A program made the translations under genes and the position numbers. Below the pieces are notes generated by a model. The model was not told the origin of the DNA. It saw nothing but the letters and a program-made list of their open reading frames with translations, and ran no database searches. Source: Acetobacteraceae bacterium (GTDB taxonomy: Bacteria > Pseudomonadota > Alphaproteobacteria > Acetobacterales > Acetobacteraceae). From it: DNA of 64,000 nt. Positions within the stretch are counted from its first letter, which is position 1, and the number at the start of each line of letters is the position of its first letter. This document shows, piece by piece, positions 15,807 to 25,189 of this stretch. The stretch spans positions 186,001-250,000 of the forward strand of contig JARLIM010000021.1 of assembly GCA_031291725.1 (NCBI GenBank), written 5' to 3'.

Positions 15807-18176
15807 TCACCCCAACAACACCTGCGCGCATGCATCCAAGATCGCCGACATATCGATGCCATATGCGCGATAGAGATCGGGGATATCGCCCGCCTGCCCG
15901 AAATGGTCCGGCCCCAACGCCGCCACACGCTGCCCCCGCACCGCACCGAGCCAGGCCAATGACGCCGGATGGCCGTCCAGCACCGTCACCAAACCGCTGC
16001 CCACCGCCATCGGGGCCAGCAGCGTCTCGATATGGCTCTGCGCCGCCTCCCCCGCCCGGCGTTTGCGGGATGCGTCGAGCCAGCCCGCATGCAAACGATC
16101 CGGGCTGGTGATGGCGAGCAGCCCCGCCCCCGGCTCCTCGGTGCGCAGTTCCGCGAATGCCTCCCACGCCTCGGGGGCGACCGGCCCCTGATAGGCAATC
16201 GCAATCCGCGCCCCTGGTGCGGGCGGCACCGCCCAATAGGCACCCGCGATCACGGCGGCGGCATCCAGCACCCGCTCCGGCTGCGCAATCTGTCGGGTGG
16301 ACAGCCGCAGCCACACCGCCGAGCCATCCGGCTTCTGCATATGCGCGAACGCATGCCGCAGCAGAATGGCAAGTTCATCGATATGTGCCGGCTCGTAACT
16401 CGCAAGCCTGTCCGACGACATGCCGATCAGCGGTGTGTTGATCGATTGATGCTGCCCGCCTTCCGGCGCCAGGGTGATGCCCGAGGGCGTGGAGACCAGC
16501 AGGAAGCGGGCGTCCTGATAGCAGGCATAAATCAGCGCATCGAGGCCGCGATTGACGAACGGGTCATACACCGTGCCGATCGGCAGCACCCGCGCGCCAT
16601 GCAGCGCATGCGACATGCCCGCCGCCCCCAGCAGCAGGAACAGATTCTGCTCGGCAATCCCCAGCTCGATATGCTGCCCCAGCGGCGTCATGCCCCAGCG
16701 TTGGGCAGAGGCGAGTTTGGCATCGCGAAACACATCGTTGCGCGTATGACGATCGAACACACCGCGCCGGTTCACCCAGGGGCCCAGATTGGTCGAGACC
16801 GTGACATCCGGGCTGGTGGTGACGATATGCGCCGCCAATTGCTTGAACGGGCCTTCCTTGCGACCGATCTCGGCGAGGATTTCACCGAAGCCCGATTGCG
16901 TCGCCATCTTCCGCCCGGCGGTGTCCGGCGCGGGCAATGCCTCCGGCACCGCCACGATCGGCGCGGTCAAAGCGCGCCCGGCGGGCGTCAGAGGCTGAGC
17001 GAAGGGACGGCTGCTCACGAAGGCTGAAATCTCCTCCGGCGTGGCGTCCAGCCCTTCCCAAAGATCGAATTCATGGCCGGGGCGAATGCCCATATCGCGC
17101 CGGAATTGCTCCATCTGCTCGCGCGTCATCAGCCCGGCATGATTGTCCTTATGCCCTGCGAAGGGCAGCCCCATGCCCTTGACGGTGTAGGCGATGAAAC
17201 AGGTGGGCTGATCCCCCGCCGCATCGGCCGCGCGCAGATGTTCGATGATCGTCTCGATATCGTGACCGCCGAGATTGTTCATCAGGCTGGCCAGATCGGC
17301 ATCGCTCAGCGGATCGATGATCGCGCGCACCAGCGCATTCCGCCCCAGATCGGCCAGAATCGCCGCCCGCCATGCCGCCCCGCCCTGGAAGGTGAGCGCC
17401 GAATACAGGCTGTTCGGGCAATCGTCGATCCAATCCCGCAGCACCCCGCCACCCGGACGGGCGAAGGCCGCTTCCAGCTTGCGGCCATATTTCATCGTCA
17501 CCACGTTCCAGCCCATATCGCGGAACAGGCCCTCGATGCGGCCGAACAACCGATCCGGCATCACGCTGTCCAGGCTCTGGCGGTTGTAATCGACGATCCA
17601 CCAGACATTGCGGATGTCGTGCTTCCAGCCCTCCAGCAACGCCTCGTAAATATTGCCCTCATCCAACTCCGCATCGCCGCAAATGGCGATGTGGCGGCCC
17701 TGCGGCACTTGGCGATCCTCGGCCAAGCCGTGCAGGCGCACATAATCGGCCATCAGGGACGAAAAACTGGTCATCGCCACACCGAGGCCGACCGAGCCGG
17801 TGGAGAAATCCACCTCCGCCCCATCCTTCACCCGGCTGGGGTAAGGCTGTGCGCCGCCGAACTGGCGTAAGGCCGCCATTTTCTCCGGCGTCTGGCGGCC
17901 ATAGAGCAGGTTCATCGCGTGAAACACCGGCCCGGCATGCGGCTTGACCGCCACGCGGTCCTGTGGGCGGAGCATGTCGAAATACAGCGCCGTCATGATC
18001 GAGATCACCGACGCACAGGACGCCTGATGTCCGCCCACCTTCAGCCCGTCGCGATTGGGGCGCAGATGGTTGGCGTTGTGGATCATCCACGCCGACAACC
18101 ACAGCAGCTTGCGCTCGATCTGATGCAGCAATTCCACACGACGCGAGACAGACAGGCCGGGGAACTGGGCGTTCAT
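15807..18176 (-). CDS. Thiamine-diphosphate enzyme, transketolase / pyruvate dehydrogenase E1-like
   Basis: A 789-residue homodimeric-type ThDP enzyme. N-terminal pyrophosphate domain: HLRPNRDGLKVGGHQASCAS, TGSVGLGVAMTSFSS, and the ThDP/Mg motif beginning GDAELDEGN and ending VDYNRQ. The central pyrimidine domain has GIAEQN with the catalytic Glu, and TVYDPFVNRG. The GDAELDEGN variant and TVKGMGLPFAGHKDNH resemble AceE-type E1 proteins more than classical transketolases, but at 789 residues it is shorter than AceE (about 887). It is 4 bp downstream of malonyl-CoA decarboxylase and cotranscribed with it, so the pair may act on the same C3/acetyl-CoA pool. No E2 or E3 genes are nearby. Substrate not known. 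Confidence 0.8.
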   Translation of the reverse strand: MNAQFPGLSVSRRVELLHQIERKLLWLSAWMIHNANHLRPNRDGLKVGGHQASCASVISIMTALYFDMLRPQDRVAVKPHAGPVFHAMNLLYGRQTPEKMAALRQFGGAQPYPSRVKDGAEVDFSTGSVGLGVAMTSFSSLMADYVRLHGLAEDRQVPQGRHIAICGDAELDEGNIYEALLEGWKHDIRNVWWIVDYNRQSLDSVMPDRLFGRIEGLFRDMGWNVVTMKYGRKLEAAFARPGGGVLRDWIDDCPNSLYSALTFQGGAAWRAAILADLGRNALVRAIIDPLSDADLASLMNNLGGHDIETIIEHLRAADAAGDQPTCFIAYTVKGMGLPFAGHKDNHAGLMTREQMEQFRRDMGIRPGHEFDLWEGLDATPEEISAFVSSRPFAQPLTPAGRALTAPIVAVPEALPAPDTAGRKMATQSGFGEILAEIGRKEGPFKQLAAHIVTTSPDVTVSTNLGPWVNRRGVFDRHTRNDVFRDAKLASAQRWGMTPLGQHIELGIAEQNLFLLLGAAGMSHALHGARVLPIGTVYDPFVNRGLDALIYACYQDARFLLVSTPSGITLAPEGGQHQSINTPLIGMSSDRLASYEPAHIDELAILLRHAFAHMQKPDGSAVWLRLSTRQIAQPERVLDAAAVIAGAYWAVPPAPGARIAIAYQGPVAPEAWEAFAELRTEEPGAGLLAITSPDRLHAGWLDASRKRRAGEAAQSHIETLLAPMAVGSGLVTVLDGHPASLAWLGAVRGQRVAALGPDHFGQAGDIPDLYRAYGIDMSAILDACAQVLLG

Positions 18177-18180
18177 CGCG

Positions 18181-19572
18181 CTAGACCCAACCGCGCGCCA
18201 GCTTGCGCACCACGGTGGAGGCGTGGCGCTTGCCCGAGCCGGCGTAATCCTCGTGATAGCTCTCGATCTTGCCGGGGTCGTAGAGATAATTGACCATCAT
18301 CGCCGCACTCTCCTTCACCCCCTTCTCGGAGACGTCGGCGCCGGCATTGATCCGCTCCACCCGTGCGCCGTTGGACAGATGGAAATGCGCCACCGGGTCC
18401 AGCGCCTTGCCGCCCCGGCTTTCGGCCAGCAGATAGCGGGCGCACAGGCGGATCAGGATCGGGTCGAGCACCTTCGTCGCTGCCGGATCATGCCGCCAAC
18501 GCGGTTTGGCGAGAGCGGATTGCAATGCCGCGGCCCCCGTCTCACCGGGCTGCAACCCGGCCAGTGCGGCCAGCTCTTCCTCGACCAGCAAATGCGGGTC
18601 GGCCGTGGAAATCTGCTTGTCCAGCCAACGGCGGAAGCCGGGAATCGGGCTGAGGGTGGCGAAGGTTTTCAGATTGGGGAATTCCGGCGAAAGCTCGCCC
18701 ACCACACGCTTGATCAGAAAATTGCCGAAGCTGATGCCGGACAGCCCGCGCTGGCAATTGCTGATCGAGTAGAAAATCGCCGCATCCGCCTGCGTCGGAT
18801 CGCCCACCGGCGCATCCTCATCCAGCAGACGCTGCACCGAATCGGCCAAGCCCTTCACCAGCGCCACCTCGACGAAAATCAGCGGCTCATCGGGCATGCG
18901 CGGGTGGAAGAAGGCATAGCAGCGGCGGTCGCTGTCCAGCCGGTTCTTCAAATCGCGCCAGGAGGTGATTTCATGCACCGCCTCATACCCCACCAGCTTT
19001 TCGAGCAATGCCGCCGGCGTGTTCCAGTCGATGCGATGCAGTTCCAGGAAGCCGTAATCGAACCAATTGGCGAGCAGGAAGCGCAGATCCGCCTCCAGCG
19101 CCGCCAGCATCGGGTCCGACTTCGCCAGCCCCAGCAGCGTGTGGCGCATCTCAACCAGGAATTTCATGCCGTCCGGGATCGAGGTGAACTGTGTCAGCAG
19201 CCGCTGGCGTGGCGGCTCCAGCACGCGACGCAGGGCGGATTTGGCCGCAGCACGCTCCGGGCCGGTGGCGCGCTCGACGGCTTTGGTCGCCTTGGCCAGT
19301 TCGGCGTCATCCGTGTCGAAACCGGCGGCAATGCGCAGGAATTCATGGCGACCCTCGGCATCGAGCGACAGATAGGTCTCGGCCAGCTTCGCCGCACGGT
19401 TGCGCGCCGAAACCTCACCGCCATGACCGGCAAGACAGGCGCGCATCAGCGTCTCGGTGCTGGTATCTTCCTCCCGCGACACGCTGGCCGCCATGTCACG
19501 CCAGACGCTGGTGATGCGACGAAGGGCACGATCCAGCAGACGCGGCGCTGCGACGGTCAATGTTTCAGGCAT
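18181..19572 (-). CDS. mcd: Malonyl-CoA decarboxylase
   Basis: A 463-residue malonyl-CoA decarboxylase of the eukaryotic-type (MatA/MLYCD) family: malonyl-CoA to acetyl-CoA and CO2. Seen: an N-terminal helical domain, then the GNAT-like catalytic domain with FYSISNCQRGLSGISFGNFLIKRVV (the segment holding the catalytic Ser), FATLSPIPGFRRWL, and VAHFHLSNGARVERINAGAD with the catalytic His. Start ATG 19572 has an AGGAG site 7 nt upstream; an in-frame ATG 18 nt earlier would lie on top of it. No malonyl-CoA synthetase gene follows in this window. Downstream is the transketolase-like gene, 4 bp away. Confidence 0.95.
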   Translation of the reverse strand: MPETLTVAAPRLLDRALRRITSVWRDMAASVSREEDTSTETLMRACLAGHGGEVSARNRAAKLAETYLSLDAEGRHEFLRIAAGFDTDDAELAKATKAVERATGPERAAAKSALRRVLEPPRQRLLTQFTSIPDGMKFLVEMRHTLLGLAKSDPMLAALEADLRFLLANWFDYGFLELHRIDWNTPAALLEKLVGYEAVHEITSWRDLKNRLDSDRRCYAFFHPRMPDEPLIFVEVALVKGLADSVQRLLDEDAPVGDPTQADAAIFYSISNCQRGLSGISFGNFLIKRVVGELSPEFPNLKTFATLSPIPGFRRWLDKQISTADPHLLVEEELAALAGLQPGETGAAALQSALAKPRWRHDPAATKVLDPILIRLCARYLLAESRGGKALDPVAHFHLSNGARVERINAGADVSEKGVKESAAMMVNYLYDPGKIESYHEDYAGSGKRHASTVVRKLARGWV

Positions 19573-19710
19573 TCGGACGCTCCTTTGCAACCAATCTAGC
19601 CATAGATGGGGAGGATTGCGAAGTGTTGCACCTCTTCAGACAGTGGCAGGCGGATTGCTTGTCTGTATGGTGAATTTGCCACATGGGTGGTCAGACAAAG
19701 GCGGTTCACG

Positions 19711-20340
19711 ATGGCATTGGTACTGACAATCGCACAGCAGAAGGGTGGTGCCGGCAAGACGATGCTGGCGGCCAATCTTGCCGCTTTTTGGGCACCGACC
19801 TGCCGTGTCGCCTTGCTTGACATCGACCCGCAACGCAGCCTGTCGCATTGGCACCGTCTGCGCGCCGGGGCGAAGGCGGCGCAGGGGGCGGTTCACCTCA
19901 GCGAAGTCGCGGGCTGGCGCATGGCCGCCGAACTCGACCGGCTGCGCGAGGCGCACGACATCGTGATCGTGGACAGTCCACCGCAAATCGAAACCGAGGC
20001 GCGTCTGGCCATCCGGGCCGCCGATCTGGTGCTGGTGCCGGTGCAGCCAAGCCTGCCCGATGCCTGGGCTGCCGAGGGGACGTTGAAACTGGCCACCGCC
20101 GAACGCCGCCCCTCATTGGTGGTGCTCAATCGAGCCCCCGCCAAATCGGCCCTGCGCACGCAGGTGGAGACGCTGCTGGGCAAGGCAGGCGCTGCGGTGA
20201 TGACGGCAACCCTCGGCAACCGCGCCGGTTACGCCACGGCCTTCGGACGCGGTCTGGGCGTCAGCGAGAGCGCGCCGAAATCCTTGGCGGCCGCCGAAAT
20301 CGCGGCGCTGGCGGCGGAGTTGTGGCCAGCGCCACGGTGA
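19711..20340 (+). CDS. Orphan ParA/MinD-like ATPase
   Basis: A 209-residue deviant-Walker ATPase. Seen: QQKGGAGKTMLAANLA (P-loop with the signature Lys), LLDIDPQRSLSHW, IVIVDSPPQIETEARLAIRAADLVLVPVQPS (Walker B). The short length, the lack of a DNA-binding N-terminus and the absence of a parB neighbour indicate an orphan COG1192-type ParA rather than a chromosome-partition pair; such proteins can position protein clusters or plasmid-like cargo. It faces MCD divergently across 138 bp and ends 3 bp from a convergent SDR gene. Start: ATG 19711 puts the P-loop at residue 10; a longer frame from 19606 has no similarity. Confidence 0.88.
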   Translation: MALVLTIAQQKGGAGKTMLAANLAAFWAPTCRVALLDIDPQRSLSHWHRLRAGAKAAQGAVHLSEVAGWRMAAELDRLREAHDIVIVDSPPQIETEARLAIRAADLVLVPVQPSLPDAWAAEGTLKLATAERRPSLVVLNRAPAKSALRTQVETLLGKAGAAVMTATLGNRAGYATAFGRGLGVSESAPKSLAAAEIAALAAELWPAPR

Positions 20341-20343
20341 AGC

Positions 20344-21051
20344 TTAACCCCGAACCGCCTCGATCAACTGGCCATGCACGCGCGTCTGCGGCATGCACAG
20401 ATCGGCGATCTGCGGTGCCACCGTCTCCGGCCCCGGCACGGTCTGCGGATCCTCACCCGGCATGATCTGGGTGCGCAGCTTGCCACGGATGATGCCGGGT
20501 TCGAACAGATTCACCCGCAATGCCGTCGTCTTGGTCTCATCGGCCCAACAGCGCACCAGATATTCCATCCCGGCCTTCGTCGCCCCATAGGCGCCCCAGA
20601 ACGACAACGGCGCCTGCGCTTGCCTGGCCGTCAGGAACACCGCACGCCCGGCCGGAGCGATCCCCAGCAGCGGGCCGCAACTGCGGATCAGATGCCAATT
20701 GGCGGCGAGGTTCACCCCCACCACGGCGTCCCAATCCTTCGGCAGAATATGCGGCGCAGGTGTCAGCTTGCCCAGCGTGCCCGCATTGCTGACCAGAATA
20801 TCCAGCCGACCGAACCGCTCCAGCAACGACGGCCCGATGCAATCCACCGCCTCGCCATCCATCAGATCGAGCGGCAACAGGGTGGACGACCCGCCCGCCG
20901 CACGGATCGCGTCGTCGGTGGCTTCCAGGCCGCCTTGCGTGCGGGCGGTGAGCACCACATGCGCACCACGCGCAGCAAGTTCAATGGCGGTGGCGGCCCC
21001 GATGCCACGGCTGGCACCGGTGACGAGGGCAATCTGGCCGTGCAGCGACAT
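20344..21051 (-). CDS. Short-chain dehydrogenase/reductase (YciK-like)
   Basis: A 235-residue classical SDR. Seen: TGASRGIGAA cofactor loop at about 11-20, SNAG, GRLDILVSNAGTLGKLTPAPHI, and YGATKAG catalytic Tyr-x3-Lys. The position usually occupied by the catalytic Ser (13 residues before the Tyr) is Ala or neighbouring Thr (VFLTARQAQAPL), which is unusual and may alter activity. It starts 1 bp after the purF stop and is the last gene of a seven- or eight-gene minus-strand run, an arrangement (purF then SDR) seen in several alphaproteobacteria. Substrate unknown. Confidence 0.87.
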   Translation of the reverse strand: MSLHGQIALVTGASRGIGAATAIELAARGAHVVLTARTQGGLEATDDAIRAAGGSSTLLPLDLMDGEAVDCIGPSLLERFGRLDILVSNAGTLGKLTPAPHILPKDWDAVVGVNLAANWHLIRSCGPLLGIAPAGRAVFLTARQAQAPLSFWGAYGATKAGMEYLVRCWADETKTTALRVNLFEPGIIRGKLRTQIMPGEDPQTVPGPETVAPQIADLCMPQTRVHGQLIEAVRG

Positions 21052-21052
21052 C

Positions 21053-22525
21053 TTAGCGGCCTCGCTCCGTCAGCAACGACAATTGCGGACCATCCGGCTG
21101 TTCCAGGTCGCGCAGTGCAATCGGGTATTCGCCGGTGAAACAGGCATCGCAATATTGCGGGGCGTCGGCGTTGCGCTTCTCATGGCCGAGGGCGCGATAC
21201 AGGCCGTCGGCAGAGATGAACGCCAGACTGTCCGCCCCGATCAATTCGGCCATTTCCTGCACATTGTGTCGGGCGGCGAGCAGCTTGGAGCGTTCGGGCG
21301 TGTCGATGCCGTAGAAGCAGCTATGAGTGGTCGGCGGCGAGGAGATGCGCATATGCACCTCGGCAGCGCCCGCAGCGCGCACCATTTCGACAATCTTGCG
21401 GCTGGTGGTGCCACGCACGATGCTGTCATCGACCAGCACAACGCGCTTGCCCTCCAGCACCGGCTTATTGGCCGAGTGCTTCAATTTCACGCCCAAATGC
21501 CGAATGGAGTCGGTCGGCTCGATGAAGGTGCGGCCCACATAGTGGTTGCGAATGATGCCGAGTTCGAACGGAATGCCGCTCTGTGCGGCATAGCCCATCG
21601 CCGCCGGCACGCCGCTATCGGGCACCGGCACGATCACATCGGCCTCCACATTGCTCTCACGCGCGAGTTCGGCGCCGATCCGCTTGCGCACCTCATAGAC
21701 CGCGCGGCCTTCCATCACCGAGTCGGGACGGGCGAAATAGATATATTCGAACACGCAGAACCGGCTGGCGGTTTTGTTGAACGGCTTGATGGAATGCACG
21801 CCGCGATCGTCGATGACCACGATCTCGCCCGGTTCCACATCGCGGACGAATTCCGCGCCGCAGATTTCCAACGCACATGTCTCAGATGCCAACACCCAAC
21901 CGATCGTGCCATCGGCCTGCGGCAGTCGGCCCAGGATCAGCGGACGCACGCCCAACGGGTCGCGCACACCCAGCAGCGCCTCATTGGACAAGGCGATCAG
22001 CGAATACGCCCCTTCCACCTGCTTGAGCGCATCGATCAGCCGGTCCACCACGGTGGAATACAGGCTGATGGCGATCAGGTGGATGAACACCTCGCTGTCC
22101 ATGGTGGACTGGAACAGGCAGCCCCTGCGCACCAGCGCGCGGCGCAGCGTGGCGGCGTTGGTCAGGTTGCCGTTATGGGCGACGGCAAAGCCGCCGAACT
22201 CGAAATCGGCATAGAGCGGCTGCACATTGCGCAGCACCGTCTCGCCGGTGGTGGCATAGCGGTTATGGCCGATGCCGCGATTGCCGGGCAGACGCGCCAT
22301 CACGCGGGCATCGGAGAAATTCTCGCCCACCAGGCCAAGACCGCGATGCGAATGGAAGCGGCCACCGTCATAGGAGACGATGCCGGTGGCTTCCTGGCCG
22401 CGATGCTGAAGCGCATGCAGGCCGAGTGCCGTCAGCGCCGCCGCATCGACGCAATTCCACACGCCGAATACGCCGCATTCCTCATGCAGCTTGTCGTCGT
22501 CGAGGGTCATCGTGTCCATATCCAT
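21053..22525 (-). CDS. purF: Amidophosphoribosyltransferase
   Basis: A 490-residue PurF: glutamine plus PRPP to 5-phosphoribosylamine, the first committed step of purine synthesis. Seen: a 16-residue propeptide before the catalytic Cys17 (HEECGVFGVW), the class II glutaminase motifs (LHALQHRGQEATGIVSYDG, GNRGIGHNRYATTG, FAVAHNGNLTN), and the PRTase PRPP loop VVLVDDSIVRGTTSRKIVEMVR. A Cys-containing C-terminal part (CFYGIDTPERSKLLAARH, YCDACFTGEYP) fits the Fe-S-containing PurF type. Start ATG 22525 gives MDMDTMTLDDD; upstream codons in frame overlap cvpA and are not conserved. Its order cvpA-purF is conserved in proteobacteria. Confidence 0.97.
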   Translation of the reverse strand: MDMDTMTLDDDKLHEECGVFGVWNCVDAAALTALGLHALQHRGQEATGIVSYDGGRFHSHRGLGLVGENFSDARVMARLPGNRGIGHNRYATTGETVLRNVQPLYADFEFGGFAVAHNGNLTNAATLRRALVRRGCLFQSTMDSEVFIHLIAISLYSTVVDRLIDALKQVEGAYSLIALSNEALLGVRDPLGVRPLILGRLPQADGTIGWVLASETCALEICGAEFVRDVEPGEIVVIDDRGVHSIKPFNKTASRFCVFEYIYFARPDSVMEGRAVYEVRKRIGAELARESNVEADVIVPVPDSGVPAAMGYAAQSGIPFELGIIRNHYVGRTFIEPTDSIRHLGVKLKHSANKPVLEGKRVVLVDDSIVRGTTSRKIVEMVRAAGAAEVHMRISSPPTTHSCFYGIDTPERSKLLAARHNVQEMAELIGADSLAFISADGLYRALGHEKRNADAPQYCDACFTGEYPIALRDLEQPDGPQLSLLTERGR

Positions 22526-22559
22526 TGCGAAATCTCCCACGCCAGTCTCCGGCGCGCTT

Positions 22560-23132
22560 TCAGGGACGGGTCGCCAGGGCTTTACCCTGCGGCGCGACAT
22601 GCATCAGATCCTCAGCCTTCGTCACCTTACCAGCCGGAGGTGCCGAGAGTTGCGGGCGATAATTCTGTGGAATCAAACTCACCACCCAGACCGCGCCTTC
22701 ATAGGCATAAGGCAACGCCCTGGCCTGCAAGACAGGGTCGGGCCATTTATCGGCCGTCACGACAAGCCCAGCACCGATATAGACAAACACCACCAAGGCC
22801 AGACCGCGCAGCACGCCATACGCCATGCCAAGCGTACGATCCACACCGCCAAGCACCGAGCCACGCACCACGGCGCCCACCATGCTCGCCACCACCGACA
22901 GCACCAGCAAGGCCAAGGTGAACATCGCCCCGAACGCCGCCGGATCGGCGATGTCCGGATTGACCAGCCATGCGCGGAACCGATCCTGCACGAACGGGAA
23001 GGCCCAGACCGCGAAGAAGCCTGCACCCACCCACGAGCCGATGCTCAGCACTTCACGCACAAGCCCGCGCATGAATGCCAGCAGCGCCGAGATGGCGACG
23101 ACGCCGAGGATGGTAAGGTCAACCCAATTCAC
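22560..23132 (-). CDS. cvpA: CvpA family inner-membrane protein
   Basis: A 190-residue membrane protein. Seen: MNWVDLTILGVVAISALLAFMRGLVREVLSIGSWVGAGFFAVW, the family start with the conserved RG(L)VRE motif; four transmembrane segments; and a polar C-terminal tail after about residue 140. CvpA is linked in E. coli to colicin V secretion and purine-operon expression, and elsewhere to bile resistance; its molecular role is not settled. It is located between radA and purF, 34 bp upstream of purF, in the conserved radA-cvpA-purF order. Confidence 0.93.
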   Translation of the reverse strand: MNWVDLTILGVVAISALLAFMRGLVREVLSIGSWVGAGFFAVWAFPFVQDRFRAWLVNPDIADPAAFGAMFTLALLVLSVVASMVGAVVRGSVLGGVDRTLGMAYGVLRGLALVVFVYIGAGLVVTADKWPDPVLQARALPYAYEGAVWVVSLIPQNYRPQLSAPPAGKVTKAEDLMHVAPQGKALATRP

Positions 23133-23191
23133 ACGCAGTTCCCGTCAGGTTCGAGGCATATATCGCCCGGAACCGCCCCAGCACCAGCCTG

Positions 23192-24613
23192 TCATGAAGA
23201 TGACATGGTTGCGCGCGGCGCGGAGGCTCCGGGTTTGTTTGAAAACCGCGCGACCAGATCGGACAAATGCCCGATCTCTCGCAGTGTCAGACCGGGCGGC
23301 GCGGTCAATTTTCGATTGCCCGAGGCGATGCGGCGCGGCAGGCAGGCCGAGTCGAAGCCCAGCTTTTCCGCCTCTTTCAACCGCGCTTCGGCCTGCGCCA
23401 CCTGCCGGATTTCCCCCGACAGACCCACTTCGCCGAAGAAGACCATGCCGGGATCCGTCGGCGTTTCGGTTGCCGCCGAGATCAGCGCCGCCGCCACCGC
23501 CAAATCCGCCGCCGGCTCGCCAATCCGCAAGCCGCCCGCCACGTTGAGATACACATCGGTTGCGTTGAACTTCACCCCGCAGCGCGTCTCCAGCACCGCC
23601 AGCAGCATCGACAGCCTGCCGCCATCCCAGCCCACCGTGGAGCGGCGCGGGCTGCCCCCGGCATTGGCGGCCAGCAGACATTGAATTTCCACCAACACCG
23701 GCCGCGTGCCCTCAAGCCCGGCGAACACCGCCGATCCCGCGATATTGCCGCGTCGCTCGGCCAGGAACAGCGCCGAAGGGTTGGGCACTTCGGCCAGCCC
23801 CTGCTCGCCCATTTCGAACACGCCGATTTCGTCCGTCGCCCCGAAGCGATTCTTCACCCCGCGCAGAATGCGGAATTGATGGCCCCGGTCGCCTTCGAAA
23901 TACAGCACCGCATCCACCATATGCTCCAGCACGCGCGGCCCGGCGATGGCGCCATCCTTGGTGACGTGGCCGACCAGGACGACAGCGAAATTGCGGGTTT
24001 TGGCGGCGCGGATCAGTTCGAACGAACAGGCGCGCACCTGCGAGACGGTGCCGGGGGCGCTGTCGATCTCGTCCAGCCACATCGTCTGAATCGAGTCGAT
24101 CACCACCAGCGTGGTGTCGCCCGCCGCTTCCAGGCTTGCGATGATGTCGCGCAGATTGATCGCCGCCGCCAGCCCGAGCCTGGCATCCGCAAGCCCCAAC
24201 CGCCGCGCGCGCAGCCGCACCTGCTCGATGGCCTCTTCACCCGAGATATACAGAACCTTCCGCCCACCGCGCGCCAGCGAGGCGGCGGCCTGCAACAGCA
24301 GCGTGGATTTCCCAATGCCCGGATCGCCACCCAGCAGAATCGCCGAGCCCGGCACCAATCCACCGCCCAACACACGGTCCAATTCGCCAATGCCCACCGA
24401 GGCACGCGGTGGCGGGGCGGCGGTGCCGGCGAGATCGACGAACTCGATCTTGCGCGCGGCCGATTTCACCCCCTTGGCGGACAGCCCCGGCGCCTGCTCG
24501 GTTTTCTCCTCGGCAATCGAGTTCCACGCCTGACATGTCTCGCAGCGTCCCGCCCATTTGGCGGTGATCGCGCCACATTCGGTGCAGACAAAGCGGGTGG
24601 TGGGGCGTGCCAT
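23192..24613 (-). CDS. radA: DNA repair protein RadA (Sms)
   Basis: A 473-residue RadA, a RecA-like helicase that extends recombination intermediates. Seen: N-terminal C4 zinc finger (C10-x2-C13...C24-x2-C27), Walker A GGDPGIGKST near residue 95, Walker B region LVVIDSIQTMW, the RadA-specific VKNRFGATDE (KNRFG) motif, and a C-terminal Lon-protease-like domain (NATDVYLNVAGGLRIGEPAADLAVAAALISA, VFFGEVGLSGEIRQV). Normal length. It ends 59 bp before cvpA and begins 3 bp after a hypothetical secreted-protein gene, within the minus-strand run from mlaE to SDR. Confidence 0.97.
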   Translation of the reverse strand: MARPTTRFVCTECGAITAKWAGRCETCQAWNSIAEEKTEQAPGLSAKGVKSAARKIEFVDLAGTAAPPPRASVGIGELDRVLGGGLVPGSAILLGGDPGIGKSTLLLQAAASLARGGRKVLYISGEEAIEQVRLRARRLGLADARLGLAAAINLRDIIASLEAAGDTTLVVIDSIQTMWLDEIDSAPGTVSQVRACSFELIRAAKTRNFAVVLVGHVTKDGAIAGPRVLEHMVDAVLYFEGDRGHQFRILRGVKNRFGATDEIGVFEMGEQGLAEVPNPSALFLAERRGNIAGSAVFAGLEGTRPVLVEIQCLLAANAGGSPRRSTVGWDGGRLSMLLAVLETRCGVKFNATDVYLNVAGGLRIGEPAADLAVAAALISAATETPTDPGMVFFGEVGLSGEIRQVAQAEARLKEAEKLGFDSACLPRRIASGNRKLTAPPGLTLREIGHLSDLVARFSNKPGASAPRATMSSS

Positions 24614-24616
24614 CGC

Positions 24617-25177
24617 TCAGCGCAGCCCAGAGACGGAGCGCCCGCCGGCTTTCAGGTGCAGCATGCCCTCCACCACCGTGCCCAACCAGCGCTCCTCGCT
24701 TTGCTCGTCGATCAGAATGAACTGCCATTCGCGCTGCGTATCGGGATTGGCCGGAATCCAGCGCCCGGCCGAGCCGCGCACGGTGTTCCACACCCAGGCC
24801 CCGTTGATCGAAATCGACAGATCGCCGCCACGTAGACCGATCGGACCATCCATCCGATAAGCCCCAGGCACATCGGCCGTCCGCGCATAGGAAACGCCCT
24901 CGGCCTCGGTGTGCCAAATGCCGGTGAACACACGGCTCGTCGCATCCTGATTATGGCCATGAAGTGTGGTGCCATAGACCGTGCGGTCGTGATCCTCGCC
25001 GGGGGCGGCGGGCAGGTCGAAATAAGTATAACTCGGAATCGTGCCATCCGGGCAGGTGACGGTATCCAGTGCCACCGCCTTGCCGGCGCAGACGAAGGTG
25101 CCCGCCAGCGCCGGGCGGGCGGCCAAGACGGCCAGGCCCGACATCAGCCCAAGACGCAACATCCCGCGCCGCTCCAT
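24617..25177 (-). CDS. Hypothetical exported protein
   Basis: A 186-residue protein with a signal peptide starting MERRGMLRLGLMSGLAVLAARPALA, cleavage about residue 25. The RRGML run followed by a mild hydrophobic stretch could act as a Tat signal, though a Sec signal is equally possible. The mature domain begins FVCAGKAVALDTVTCPDGTIP with two Cys that may pair, and contains GHNQDATSRVFTGIWHTEAEGVSYARTADVPGAYRMDG. I do not recognise the fold. It is tightly packed between panC (12 bp) and radA (3 bp), so it is expressed with them. Confidence 0.75.
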   Translation of the reverse strand: MERRGMLRLGLMSGLAVLAARPALAGTFVCAGKAVALDTVTCPDGTIPSYTYFDLPAAPGEDHDRTVYGTTLHGHNQDATSRVFTGIWHTEAEGVSYARTADVPGAYRMDGPIGLRGGDLSISINGAWVWNTVRGSAGRWIPANPDTQREWQFILIDEQSEERWLGTVVEGMLHLKAGGRSVSGLR

Positions 25178-25189
25178 CGCCGCTCTCTC

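Noticed and set aside
20699-22921. 740-codon plus-strand frame opposite the SDR and purF
   Set aside because: PurF motifs are on the minus strand; the plus frame has shadow composition.
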